This document shows, piece after piece, positions 29,601 to 39,908 of a DNA stretch of 64,000 bases. Source of the stretch: Symsagittifera roscoffensis. Its lineage: Eukaryota > Xenacoelomorpha > Acoela > Convolutidae. The notes beneath the pieces were generated by a model. That model was not told where the DNA came from. It did not search any database and saw only the letters and a program-made list of their open reading frames with translations. The stretch lies in contig NC_087064.1 in assembly GCF_963678635.1 (NCBI RefSeq), forward strand, positions 33,146,369 to 33,210,368, in the 5' to 3' direction. A program made the position numbers and the translations under genes. How positions within the stretch are numbered: position 1 is the first letter of the stretch; every line of letters begins with the position of its first letter.

Positions 29601-32461
29601 TCGTTTTTTTAAAATAAAAGTTGAACGACCTAAAAAAAGGTCTTCACTTCACGCATTGAATCTTCAAAATGAAGAACAGGACAGTCATTGGTCGGACCAT
29701 GATGGAACTTAGTATTCGAGTGTGTTTTAGTTTTTTTGGTTTCGATCATTGAAAATGGGAGGAATTTAGCGTGGAAAACAAAAAAAAGAAAAAGTTAAAC
29801 ACTCGAATACTAAATCACGTACCACAAATAATCATCGGAATGGGTCGAATGATATACCATTTTAAAGCCCTTTCAGTCGTGATCCGACGTCAAAAATTGT
29901 CAAAAAGTTGTCCCAGTGTAAAGTTAGTTCTAGTTTTTTTCATCCATATTTTGCGAATCAAAAATGAAAAAAAATTTTGTAAAAATTTTTTTTGATGATA
30001 TTTTGTATTTCTACTCATTTTTCTTCAAAAACTGTTCTCCCATTTGCCTGTTTCTTCTGACTATTGATTGTACTTTAAAATTATAGTTTTTGTCCTGATC
30101 CTTTTATCGCACCACCCTGAAAAAACGACACTAGTTTGAAAATAAAAATAGTTGTCTTTTTTTAAGACTATGTTTGGAAAATTTCGTGCTACTTGCACCG
30201 TAACCGGCTATACTTGTTTCTTTTTCATTATTGTTTTTCATGCAAAATCATATACCCAAAATAATCATCGTATTAGGTCGAGTGATATATAATTTAAAGG
30301 ACCTTTAGTCGTGATTCGAACGAATACGAAAAAAATTTCATGAAGTCATCCCACCGGTTTGAAGTTTTTGAATTTTGGCCTGATTAGAGCAAGTAAAGCG
30401 AACGAGGAAAATTGGTCATGATTGCACCCAACGAAATAGTTTTGGAAGCTTCATTAAGCGCTTTCTTAGCCTTAATAGTTTTCTAAAAAAAAATTGATTT
30501 AGAAATAGTTTTCTAAAAAGTTTTGTTTTGGTTTCTCCTTTTTGTTTTTAATCACTTTTTTGGACGACAACTTTTTTTGGTTATGCCTATTTTACTTAAT
30601 GTATACGCGTTTGTGAACCGCGAAAATGAGCTGCAAGAACTGCGAAGGTTTCCTGAAAACAACATAGCCGAAAGACAGTCGCCGATAGAAGAGTCTTTAT
30701 GAACTCAGGGTGACCAAAAAGTACTGGCATTGAATTTGAATTGAACTTGAAAGAAATCAAATGCAAACCGTGAAAATTGAAGTTGGAATAAAATCGACTT
30801 TCTCGTTTTTTTAAAATAAAAGTTGAACGACCTAAAAAAAGGTCTTCACTTCACGCATTGAATCTTCAAAATGAAGAACAGGACAGTCATTGGTCGGACC
30901 ATGATGGAACTTAGTATTCGAGTGTGTTTTTGGTTTCGATCATTGAAAATGGGAGGAATTTAGCGTGGAAAACAAAAAAAAAGAAAAAGTTAAACACTCG
31001 AATACTAAATCAGGTACCACAAATAATCATCGGAATGGGTCGAATGATATACCATTTTAAAGCCCTTTCAGTCGTGATCCGACGTCAAAAATTGTCAAAA
31101 AGTTGTCCCAGTGTAAAGTTAGTTCTAGTTTTTTTCATCCATATTTTGCGAAACAAAAATGAAAAAATTTTTGTAAAAATTTTTTTTGATGATATTTTGT
31201 ATTTCTACTCATTTTTCTTCAAAAACTGTTCTCCCATTTGCCTGTTTTTGTCCAGATCTTTTTATCGCACCACCCAGAAAAAACGACACTAGTTTGAAAA
31301 TAAAAATAGTTGTCTTTTTTAAGACTATGTTCGGAAAATTTCGTGCTACTTGCACAGTAACCGGCTATACTTGTTTCTTTTTCATTATTGTTTTTCACGC
31401 AAAATCTTGTACCCAAATTAATCATCGTATTAGGTCGAGTGATATATAATTTAAAGGACTTTTAGTCGTGATTCGAACGAATTCGAAAAAAAATTCATGA
31501 AGTCATCCATCCCACCGGTTTGAAGTTTTTGAATTTTGGCCTGATTAGAGCAAGTAAAGCGAACGAGGAAAATTGGCCATGATTGTACCAAACGAAATAG
31601 TTTTGGAAGCTTCATTAAGCGCTTCCTTAGCCTTAATAGTTTTCTAAAAAATATTGATTTAGAAATTGATAGTTTTCTAAAAAGTTTTATTTTGATTTTT
31701 CCTTTTTGTTTTTAATCACTTTTTTGGACGACAACTTTTTTTTGGTTATGCCTATTTTACTTAATGTATACGCGTTTGTATAGATAGTTCTTTCATCACA
31801 CCACGTTCAAAAAACGACAGTAATTCGAAGATAGAGAAAAAACCTTCTTATATAGTTTATATGAATGTAGTCGGAACATTCTGTGCTAATTGCACAGCAA
31901 CCGGCTATACTTGTTTAAGTTTGGCTTCTTGTCGAATTACGAGTTGGTTTTTTTCTGCTTCTTGAGGTCATCAACTCGTTTCCAATTGTTGTCAAAGCTT
32001 AGATGAATGCCCATCCAAAGTTTCTTAACTAGTGCATGAAAGTTTGAAGGTTCTGATTGAAATTTGAAAGTTGGCAGACCTTTTGAATATTTAAATTTTG
32101 GCTGAAACCGTATAATTAAGGTGATTTTTTTTTCAAAGTTCACGAATTGGTTCATGTCTACGATCACTGTCGGGCGCGTATAAACTGGGATAATCCAAGA
32201 CACACGGCTTGCAGTGAAATACGAGCATATCAATTAGCGCAACAGTGCTCTTTCAGCGCACATGTCAGAAGACAGGGGCAGAATTACGAAAGTTGTTTGA
32301 AAAGAGAAGCTGTGCTATCCGTGTTGGCGACTAAAAATATTACCGAGAAAGAGGCGAATAAAGTTATTGAGGAAGTATATACCAAGTGCGCTGCAGACTT
32401 CTCTCCGTTTCATAGAAAAACTGTAATGAAAGATTTCAACTTGAAGTATGAAGAATTCTAA
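26673..32461 (+). CDS. ATP23: Mitochondrial inner membrane protease ATP23 (two exons)
   Basis: Exons are 26673-27027 and 32139-32461 (phase 1; donor GTAATG; acceptor TTTTTTTTCAAAG), giving 225 aa against about 246 in human. Exon 1 has LGCPFKPDVNLAFETC and AGFDDSASQILLCTNKI, typical of the ATP23 N-terminal half. The junction creates VHELVHVYDHCRA: the zinc-metalloprotease HExxH motif is HELVH at residues about 120-124, followed by ACSEIRAYQL, also conserved. ATP23 is a peptidase of the mitochondrial intermembrane space that processes and helps assemble ATP synthase subunit Atp6 (known from yeast). The ATG at 26673 is the first in frame after the WDR13 end. WDR13 stops 237 bp upstream on the same strand. 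Intron 1 holds several repeats. Confidence 0.92.
27253..27669 (+). mobile_element. hAT-type MITE with 8-bp target-site duplication
   Basis: The element (27261-27661, 401 bp) begins CAGGGTGACCAC and ends with its exact reverse complement GTGGTCACCCTG. It is flanked on both sides by TATAGGTC (27253-27260 and 27662-27669). An 8-bp duplication with terminal repeats starting CAGGG is typical of hAT transposons (family knowledge). There is no transposase ORF, so it is non-autonomous. Internally it has several TCACTATT repeats and a GGCGCCTTTGGCGCC palindrome. It sits in ATP23 intron 1, inside a copy of another repeat that begins TATAGGTCTTGCTGATTTTT. Confidence 0.88.
27670..28875 (+). repeat. tRNA-like composite repeat, copy 2 (most complete)
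   Basis: Modules in order: CTTGCTGATTTTTTTTTCAG head; a block with TATTGATCCAGTTTTCTCA-like sequence (about 27890-27910); GCATTGCAATCGG (about 28142); a tRNA-like segment with A box TGGTCTAGAGG (28266-28276) and B box GGTTTGAATCT (28309-28319); and a GCGAAGCTCAGCTTCACC plus TCTGTGTT end (28849-28875). The same order is found in copies near 47.9-48.8, 50.1-51.5 and 59.5-60.6 kb. The A and B boxes suggest a Pol III promoter from a tRNA. No protein-coding frame. Confidence 0.65.
29151..29215 (+). repeat. AT-rich simple repeat
   Basis: A low-complexity run of TATATTATTATATA-type units inside ATP23 intron 1. Confidence 0.7.
29414..31777 (+). repeat. Tandem duplication of a 1.2-kb unit
   Basis: Unit 1 (about 29414-30615) and unit 2 (about 30616-31777) are adjacent and nearly identical from GCGAAAATGAGCTGCAA to CTTAATGTATACGCGTTTGT. 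A difference of about 40 bp lies near 30050-30100. Each unit also has an internal pair of related blocks (AATAATCATCGGAATGGGTC and AATAATCATCGTATTAGGTC) plus ACCGGCTATACTTGTTT. A partial third piece of the latter block follows at about 31800-31915, and a relative lies at about 40940-41030. The unit is non-coding and lies in ATP23 intron 1. Confidence 0.85.
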
Positions 32462-32635
32462 TTATTGTTTCTGGAAAAAAACGAAGTTTTTAGTGACTTA
32501 AGTGCGTTTTTTTTTGTTGTCAGACCCGTACCGTAAAGAGTTGGCAAGCTTATTGGCAATCCTTAGTCTTACTAAATTTAGCTCTATTTCATCGAAGATA
32601 CCATGGGAAGTTTCTAAGTCTTACACATAGATTGA

Positions 32636-32931
32636 ATGGGTTCCGAAAAGAAAAAAGATAACCCAACGGAAGACGTTAATATAAACAAGCTTAATGATTA
32701 TATAAGAAAAATAGCTAGAGCTGTTGCAATACACTAAGTTTGCATCAAAGCACTCGATTGCTGGAACTCGTGTCCTCCTCAGTAGTTTGCGTTTCGTTTC
32801 CCAAATTTACAGAAATGTTAAAAAGTTTGAAGAACCAGGATCTAAAAAACTTCAACCACCATTTGTTAGAGAACTATGTTCAAGCTAGTAGTGACCTGAT
32901 TAATAAGAACTTTCGTTGTTTAACTGTAAAA
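32636..32931 (+). pseudogene. Possible small gene or broken exon pair, unrecognised
   Basis: An ATG at 32636 opens a short frame (MGSEKKKDNPTEDVNINKLN ... RAVAIH) ending in TAA at 32735. A second frame at once continues with coding-like sequence (STRLLELVSSSVV ... LLENYVQASSDLINKNF) to about 32911. If real, the two parts would need a frameshift or an unseen splice. The composition is less T-rich than the surroundings and it starts only 175 bp after the ATP23 stop, on the same strand. I do not recognise the product; it may be chance. Confidence 0.2.
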
Positions 32932-33955
32932 AGTGCCTCCTTAATTGTTTTTCGACAATGTTTTTTTTTCGTTCTGACAAACCACCTATTTTTGTTTCTT
33001 CTAACCGGCAAAGTTTTCCCCTTCTGTTTTGTTGAAAAAAGTGGGCTCTCATCTTTCCCTAACTACAAGTGTCCAAAAAAACCGTTTTTTTTCTATTATC
33101 GATCTGAGACGCCTGAAAACAGGCCTAATTTAGTCTTATAGCGCTTTCTCAAGTGATGTTTTCGAGGAAGAATTCATCATTTGTAAATCTGTTTGCGTAA
33201 TGAATTCACTCGGAAACAATTCTAGATTAACTAACTCCGATTTTTTATTCTGACAATGCTTTTTTTTCCACGTAAAAAAGGTTTTGTCTCATTTTATATC
33301 AGCTTAATCGCCTATTATAGCGTCGTTTGAGAGCAAAAATACAGCTGAGCTCGAATTTATTTTTCAATTTCCTTTCTGTATGAATAGATTTTTATAAGTT
33401 GTGTTCTAAGAGTCACCAACTCCAATTTTATAAATGTTTTAAACTTTTTGAAAGGTTTATTTGGCTTGAATGGTTTCGGATATTGGTATACCAGCGTAGC
33501 CGCTTTGTTTTACGTCATTGAGGGGCAAAAATGTGTTTGTGGTAGCGTTTCAAGTTCCCATTATATTGGAATTTTTTATCGAGGTTTACCTGATATTGTA
33601 GATCTCCAATTTTTTCGCAGTTTTTTTTCCTTTAAAGCTTTTTTTTGGCTTAAGTTTTCGGTTTAGTTTTGTTCGCTTAAATGCTATATGTTGCGTCGTG
33701 GTTAAACATTTTCATATTAGTCTTAATTCAAAATTTTTTGGCAGCTTTTTTTAAGTCTTGACAGCTTTTTACGGCTCAATCTATTATATATTTAAAAGCG
33801 GGCTTCACTATCTCGCCATGTTTAAGCTTTTCCAATGTAATTTTTTTACATGTTGAACGAAATAATTTTTCGCTAGGGTAATGAATTTAATTTTCCGATT
33901 TTCGATTTTGAATTTAGTGTTTCTTTCACTAAGTTTGAAGTCAGCAACCCAATAG
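32932..33955. other. Non-coding interval, T-rich
   Basis: T-rich DNA with hydrophobic chance ORFs only. A GGCTTAGTT-type motif of the dispersed repeats appears in weak form. No gene seen. Confidence 0.5.
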
Positions 33956-34640
33956 TGAGATTCTCTAGGGTTTGCGAATTTGGCCTCCAAATATGAATAC
34001 CCAAACCATTTTAGTTGACGAGATCCGACGATTCTTAGGCTTTTTCAAAACTTTTGAAGCTCCCACTGTTGTATTTGGGTACTGTGAGAGTACTTTCAGG
34101 GGTTGATAATCTTACCTCCAAATATGACTGCTCAAATCTTCACAAAACTTTTGAAATCTCATTCCTATACTGAGGCGCTGTCAGGGAACTACGTTGCTAT
34201 TCTTGTCACTAAATTTGAATGCTCAAATCTTTTAGTTTTCGAGATATGACGTTTTTAAAATGGTTTTTGAATAATTTTCAGAAAACTTGGATTTACAAAA
34301 TTTCAGAGAGGTTGAAATTCCCAACCCTGAAGTTGGGATTTGCCGAAGCTATCTCAAGGGCTTCGATTTTGTTTTGTCTCCAATTGTGGCTGCTCAATTT
34401 CTTTAAGTTTCGGAATCGACGTTTTTTTTAAATACTTTTGAAAATTTTCAAAAAAACTGTCTAAAAAGTCGTAACAAAATTTGAAATTCTCAACATTATT
34501 CTGAGGTGCTGTCAAGGGTTTCGCATGAAGTTTATTAGTTTGTTTATGGTTTCAAAATATGACCGTTCACCTCATTTTTTTCCTAGGTATGCCGTTTTTT
34601 TTTAATTTTCAAAAATTTTAAAGCTTAGATATCATTTAAA
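33956..34640 (+). repeat. Degenerate tandem repeat, period about 190 bp
   Basis: Three to four diverged units are seen, each with a CTCCAAATATGA or TCTCCAATTGTGG start, a GCTCAAATCTTTTAGTTTTC block, a GATATGACGTTTTT-like block and a CTGAGGCGCTGTCAAGGG-like block. The ORF at 34219-34431 is a by-product of this repeat. Function unknown. Confidence 0.6.
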
Positions 34641-36640
34641 AAATACTGGATATTGGATATGCGTGCGGGCTAATGAAAAAGAAAGAATTAAATTAAACAA
34701 GAGTGTCATTTATGAATTCAGTGATTTCGTCAATGAAATCATTAAATATGGAAAGTCCATTTGTATGCTAAGTGCCATTTTAAGGTTTATGTTTCTGAGT
34801 TGAAAATACGAAGATCTGATACGCAGTAGTTTTGGAGATTTGATCATTTTAATTTTAGAAGAAACTTTAATTTGAAAATTTTTTGGATATCAATTTTTGA
34901 ATAAAAGCATTGTTGAACACCCTCGTCTTTTGTCATGAGTGGATTTATTGTCAACTTGTTTTCATTTTTTAATTTAAGCAATTTTCACGTTCATTAATCT
35001 GTTAGAATCATTAATATTGTCTTTCTTTTGTCTAGTAATGCCAAATTAATTATTATTTAGACAATATGTTCCGTGCATTTAAAGTTGAATGGAAAAAAAA
35101 CACAGTTTATTCTAATAAACTCAGTTTTAGAAAAAAAATCAATTCTAGAAAACATTACACGTTTTTACTTGTCTTACAAGCTGATTGCGGGAATTTTTTT
35201 CCGGTAAACAATTTTCTTAAAAATCTTGTGAAGGCTGAAATGTGCTGGCTGACATCATATTTTCTTGAAGAATCACGTGCAGGCTGATTTTCTCAATTTC
35301 TTGAAAGTCAGTGAAAATCACGGATGTTCATATTAGGTAGAAAACTTTGTTTTCTATGAATTTTTTTTTTCATAATCGTCATTTTTGTCGAATCTTCTTC
35401 CGTTATTTTTGAATGAAAATCCATGTTATCTGCTACGGATATGCATCTTCTGAATTAAAAAAGTATTACTATAGTTGAAAGTTTTTCGGTAGCTTGTAAC
35501 TTCATCAACTCTGATTTTGAATGTATATTAATTTACTTGAGTCGACTTTTTTTGCATAGTTTGGGAGGACGAATAATTGTTCCAAGGGAAATGGGTGTCA
35601 CCCTTTAATTACAAAATTTTTCAGTTCAAATTTGTGTGTGACAATATTTCCGCTCAGTAAATGATCATCAATGCTTGCTTGACGCTGTTCATGAACCTCT
35701 TTCGAGTCAAACTTGTATAGTTTTTGTAGATGTATTTTTTGAAATTTTTTCAATTTTCTGCCTTTTCTTTCATATTATAGTGTATTGTCTCACTTGTATC
35801 GCAAGTTGTTGATTTACTATTCTTAGTTTTTTCATCATAGACTTTTTTGTCGATGAAGTTTTTTTGCATCATTTTTTCTTTTCAGTTGACATGAGTTTCG
35901 GCTCTTTTTTCTTGGCTAGCTCGTCAGTGGTAATAAATCTCAAGTGGTGCGAAGCTTCACTCATGGGTAGAAAAAAGGTCAAGGAAAAAATGAAACAACA
36001 GTGAAATTTTTCAAAAACTCTTAAACCGGAAGAAATGTTTTTCCTCTCAAACATTTACGCGAAACGATTTCAAATGGAAATTATACTGTACAAATGATGA
36101 TAGTTTAAAAATTTGTATCATTGCAATATGTACTTAAATATTGTAAAAACTCATTTTGCAGTTGATCGATATTGGTAACTTTTTAACAGTCGAATGAGAG
36201 TGCAGAGTATGTGATTATGGTGTGGTAGTTCTATTGTTTCCACGAAGTTTGGGATGCCATAAAAATATTTAGGGTTGATGTCCTGTATGATTCATCTGAT
36301 GACATTTTTTGTAGGTATTTTCACTTTTCATTACTCGTCTGAATTTTAGTGCAGAATCATAGCAAAATTGGTTTTGAAGAATTGTTGGTGTAGTTGATCA
36401 TATTGAAAGTTATAACTAAGAGCAAAGGATTGATTATCAAATTATATCAATTCGGAAAATGGACTTTTTTGGTTAGCAACTTATTTAACAAAATCACTGG
36501 ATAGCGCGTGCACTCTTTTCACGTGCTGACATTGAAAACTTGAATTTTGAAGTTTTGAAAACTTAAACTAAAACTAGTGAACTACAGCTATAACTGCGCT
36601 TTAGTGCACTTTAACTTATTATTTGGTCATTTAGTTTTTT
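34641..36640. other. Intergenic interval, no gene recognised
   Basis: AT-rich DNA. The short ORFs (for example 35066-35287) lack coding character. A lone AAGTGGTGCGAAGCTTCAC at about 35940-35958 is the end motif of the dispersed tRNA-like repeat family. Confidence 0.5.
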
Positions 36641-36643
36641 TTT

Positions 36644-37640
36644 TTAATTTATTTTTTTTATAAAAAGATTTTCATAAATGTGAGGTTCAGTGGATATATG
36701 CTTTTTGGGTTCCTGTGCTACTCCTATTGAGTCGAATCTACGCTTAAAAAAATTCATTCTGCGTAGTCTTTTGAGATCCTTATCCAGTTGTTTCCTTTCC
36801 AGTATCAACTGTTTCAAGTTAAAAACTTTTCTTATGTGAATAATCCGCAAAATTTGTTTACTTTTCCTGAGAATAGACGCGTGCATAAGAAAACTCAAAT
36901 CCTTGTCTATCGATTTTTCTAAAAGGTTTCCTGTTTTCAATATAACTTTATTCATTCGCGCATCTATAACAACTTTCTGTTTTGATTTTTTTTTAAATTT
37001 CATTGTTTTTGTTTCATCGATATTGAGGGTGAGAATGTTTTCTTTTAGCCAATGTTCACTTGCAGTTAGCGCAGTTTGAAGCGCTTGAGCTTATGAGTCC
37101 TTTAATGCTGAAGTTAAACTTGCAGTTTCGTCAGCATAAAGAAAAGTATAAGTATTTTGTCGACTTGAGGATAAATCATGTATGAAATAATTGAAAAGAA
37201 GTGGATCGAAAACTGAGCCCTGCGGCACTCCATAAGAATTTTATTCAGTGATGATATACGTTTTTTTAGATCTAAACTGTGTCCTGTTTTCGAGGTAGGA
37301 TGTCAAAAGATTGCAAATGGGACCACGCAATCCATAAGAGTAAGATTTTTTTTGTAGTTGTACTTGATCAACCATGTCGAAAGCTTTTTAAGATGAAGAA
37401 AAGTACAGTGCATTGATTTTTTTGATCGTCCTACTCAAGATGGATTGTTTCGATAAGTCACACTACGGCATCAATTGAACTTTGATCCTCTTTGAAGCCA
37501 AATTGTGTATCTGTAGATAGTTTTGATTCTTGAATGTTTTACCCAAAGCGGGGACTAATGAAGTTGGTCTGTAGTTTTTTGGTTTACGTTTAGATGCCTT
37601 ATGAACCGGTTTACGTTATGAACCGGAATGATTTTTGCAG
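36644..37640 (-). pseudogene. Reverse-transcriptase fossil of a LINE
   Basis: Read on the minus strand, the fragment gives KPKNYRPTSLVPALGKTF near 37560-37610, QFGFKEDQSSIDAV near 37450-37500 and KAFDMVDQVQL near 37350-37390. It continues with YGVPQGSVFDPLLFNYFIHD near 37170-37230 and FLYADETASLTSA near 37100-37145, where the second catalytic aspartate is changed to glutamate. A lysine-rich frame (37003-36644) forms the end. Stops and frameshifts occur throughout. Motif order is that of a non-LTR RT; the clade is unclear. No intact element end is seen. Confidence 0.8.
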
Positions 37641-38333
37641 TTTTCAAGCACGCTGGGAAATAGCCTTTTTCAAAACACTTTTGAAACAATCTTTCAGCAC
37701 TGGGGCAATTTCGTTAACTATTGATTACAGGAATTCATAGTTCAAATTGATTTTCGTGTAACGTTTTCTTCAAATTGAAAATCAGTTGTCAAGACACCTA
37801 TGAAAATTTTGGTGGAATCAGTTTTTAGTCGATTGTTTTTGTTCAAATAATTTTTCTGTTGGATGGATTTCATCTGCTTTTCTGTCTGCTAGCTTGCCAC
37901 GATTTTTTTTGTGATGTTACTAAACAAAGGGAATTTTCACTTCTTTAAGAAGTGGCTTTTCATAGGATAAAGTTTTACATATATTCACGCTCAATTTTGC
38001 AGCGGAATAAACAAGTGCGTGTGTCAAAGCAGTATTTTCAATTAATGTTCAAACGATTTTGACTTAAGTCTGCTTGGTTTTCCTTTTTGTCTAAAGCAAG
38101 TCAGTTAAATGTAAATTTTAATAGCAAAAATTGAATTATTACGCTTATACGTATGGCTGGAAAAAACTATTCAGAATTTTTTTGAAAAGTTTTGCGGTTA
38201 TGTCGCGAAAAGACGGGAATCAAATGTATAATATCCAAGTAGATCTGGTCGAATTCTCGTGAAATCATATGTAGTTATCTAATGAGGTAATTTGCTAGAC
38301 GCCTTCACCTGTGTAGAACTAATTGTGTTTAAG

Positions 38334-38360
38334 ATGACTTCATGGTGTGGAAGTACCTAA
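38334..38360 (+). promoter_or_regulatory. Upstream ORF overlapping the COX16-like start
   Basis: An ATG at 38334 opens an eight-codon frame ending in TAA at 38358-38360, overlapping the start codon at 38342 in another frame. If included in the mRNA it could reduce initiation at the main start. Confidence 0.3.
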
Positions 38361-38668
38361 ACAACGCTTTTTTCCGTCACGGCCTGCCTATTTTCAGCGT
38401 GGTTGCAATAAGCGGATACACATTCTACCACTTGGTCGACAACCGAATCAACATCAAGAAGGAGTCCAAGGTCATCGACACTATCGGATTCACGGTGGGA
38501 CAGAGTCGCAGTATCAATCGAACGAGATCAAAAGACGAGGACCCTGAAGTCACAGAAAAGTTGAGGAATTTGAGGAAGGCTCACAAGCAGCTGGAGAAAG
38601 CTAAGTTGGACGGAAGCGAAGATTACGATTTCAAACCGGTGCCAAAACCCTCCATGTGGTACAAATAA
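38342..38668 (+). CDS. COX16: COX16-like cytochrome c oxidase assembly protein
   Basis: A single-exon frame of 108 aa, about the length of animal COX16 (106 in human). One membrane segment is visible at residues about 12-31 (RHGLPIFSVVAISGYTFYHL), preceded by a short basic N-terminus. A C-terminal region carries DPEVTEKLRNL and KPVPKPSMW, resembling the DPELEKKL and RGPRPWE blocks of COX16. The family is a single-pass inner-mitochondrial-membrane factor for copper and COX2 delivery in complex IV assembly (known). Similarity is modest and based on length, topology and these blocks, so another small mitochondrial membrane protein is possible. ASCC1 starts 160 bp downstream on the same strand. 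Confidence 0.6.
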   Translation: MVWKYLNNAFFRHGLPIFSVVAISGYTFYHLVDNRINIKKESKVIDTIGFTVGQSRSINRTRSKDEDPEVTEKLRNLRKAHKQLEKAKLDGSEDYDFKPVPKPSMWYK

Positions 38669-38828
38669 GACCATTCCTTTTAAAAGCAAATCGATTATTT
38701 CATTGGCGGTTGACAATTGAAAAAGCAAGTTGGCATCCGAACGTATAAATTGATTCTGGAAGCATCAAAACTTGGAAAATTCAATAAGTTTTAGCCCTGT
38801 ATTGGAACACAGTGCGATTGTTTTAAAA

Positions 38829-39908
38829 ATGGATCCTGTATTATCACCTGAATTGTTATTTTTGCCGAATGGATCCATTTACCGGGTAAACCCAGCATAC
38901 GATGCTTCCATCAATATGAAACCAGCCGAAATGGAGGAATCATTGCATGACTTTGAGCCAATTCGAACACGAGACGACTTCGAAACATGCCGAATTGATT
39001 TCTCGGATATGAAGCAAACGATCGATTGTCCTCCGATGTTACTCAAATATGTCATTGGAAAAGGTGGAGAGAAAAAACGAGAAATCGAGCAGGAAACAAA
39101 AACTCGAATCACAATTCCAGACAGGAAAAATCCCGATGATCCTATTGTTGTCCAGGGGTTATCGAGTGCTGAAATGTTGAACTCCGCTTTGACCAGAATT
39201 CAGTTGACAATGGATCGAGGTCGCGCAAAAGAGCCCTTCACTCATTTCGTATCCATTCCAGTTGTTAATGTTGAAGTTTTGGAAAGATTTGAAGTGTTTA
39301 AAGAGTCTGTTTTGTCCATGGGTTTTGCTAAGTCTCGCAGAATTGATGAACAGTTATTTCAGAAACCTCAAAAACTCCATATCACCGTTGCAACTTTGGC
39401 CTTACTGAGTAAGAACGAAGTCAAGGAAGCTGTTGAACTAATGAACAATCTACATAAGGAGCTTTCGGCTTTAGTAAATGGGAAGAATTTGTCGTTTCAG
39501 CTCAAAGGTCTTGAAATTATGAATGACGACCCGAGCTCTGTGGATGTTTTGTACGCCAAAGTTGACGGCGAGAGTTCGATGATGTTGCAAGTGATAGCTG
39601 ACACTGTTTATGAGAGATTTTCCAACACTGGTTATTTGCAAAAGAGCTTTGAGCGTGATAGTGTTAAGATGCATGTAACATTGATGAATTCAAAATTCAG
39701 AGGCGAAAGAGTTTCGAAGGATGTGAAAAACAGCGAAGACTGTGACGAAGAGGAAAGGAAAACTTTTGACATCCAGGAAGTTTTGGACAATATGGGTGAT
39801 TTTGATTTTGGAGCTATAACCGTCGATAAAATTCATTTGTCGCAGAGGTATTCTACTAATTCTAAAACTGGTTATTATAGTGAAAGTTGTATTTTGACAT
39901 TAAGTTAA
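38829..39908 (+). CDS. ASCC1: Activating signal cointegrator 1 complex subunit 1
   Basis: A single-exon gene of 359 aa (vertebrate ASCC1 about 357). I chose the ATG at 38829; the open frame extends upstream only without an ATG. A KH domain lies at residues about 67-128 with KYVIGKGGEKKREIEQ. The C-terminal half is an AKAP7-like 2H phosphoesterase with the two H-x-T motifs KLHITVATL (about 182-190) and VKMHVTLM (about 279-286), so both catalytic histidines are present. ASCC1 is a subunit of the ASC-1 complex (with ASCC2, ASCC3, TRIP4), which acts in alkylation repair, ribosome quality control and transcription co-activation. Absence of introns and the 160-bp spacing after the COX16-like gene suggest co-transcription (inference). 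Confidence 0.93.
   Translation: MDPVLSPELLFLPNGSIYRVNPAYDASINMKPAEMEESLHDFEPIRTRDDFETCRIDFSDMKQTIDCPPMLLKYVIGKGGEKKREIEQETKTRITIPDRKNPDDPIVVQGLSSAEMLNSALTRIQLTMDRGRAKEPFTHFVSIPVVNVEVLERFEVFKESVLSMGFAKSRRIDEQLFQKPQKLHITVATLALLSKNEVKEAVELMNNLHKELSALVNGKNLSFQLKGLEIMNDDPSSVDVLYAKVDGESSMMLQVIADTVYERFSNTGYLQKSFERDSVKMHVTLMNSKFRGERVSKDVKNSEDCDEEERKTFDIQEVLDNMGDFDFGAITVDKIHLSQRYSTNSKTGYYSESCILTLS

Noticed and set aside
29507-30120. Second hAT MITE beginning CAGGGTGACC in the tandem units
   Set aside because: The start motif is present but no matching inverted end or 8-bp duplication was found; only a 7-bp partial match occurs near 30115.
32740-33141. ORF of 133 aa as a complete gene
   Set aside because: Only its first part looks protein-like; the second half is T-rich intergenic sequence.
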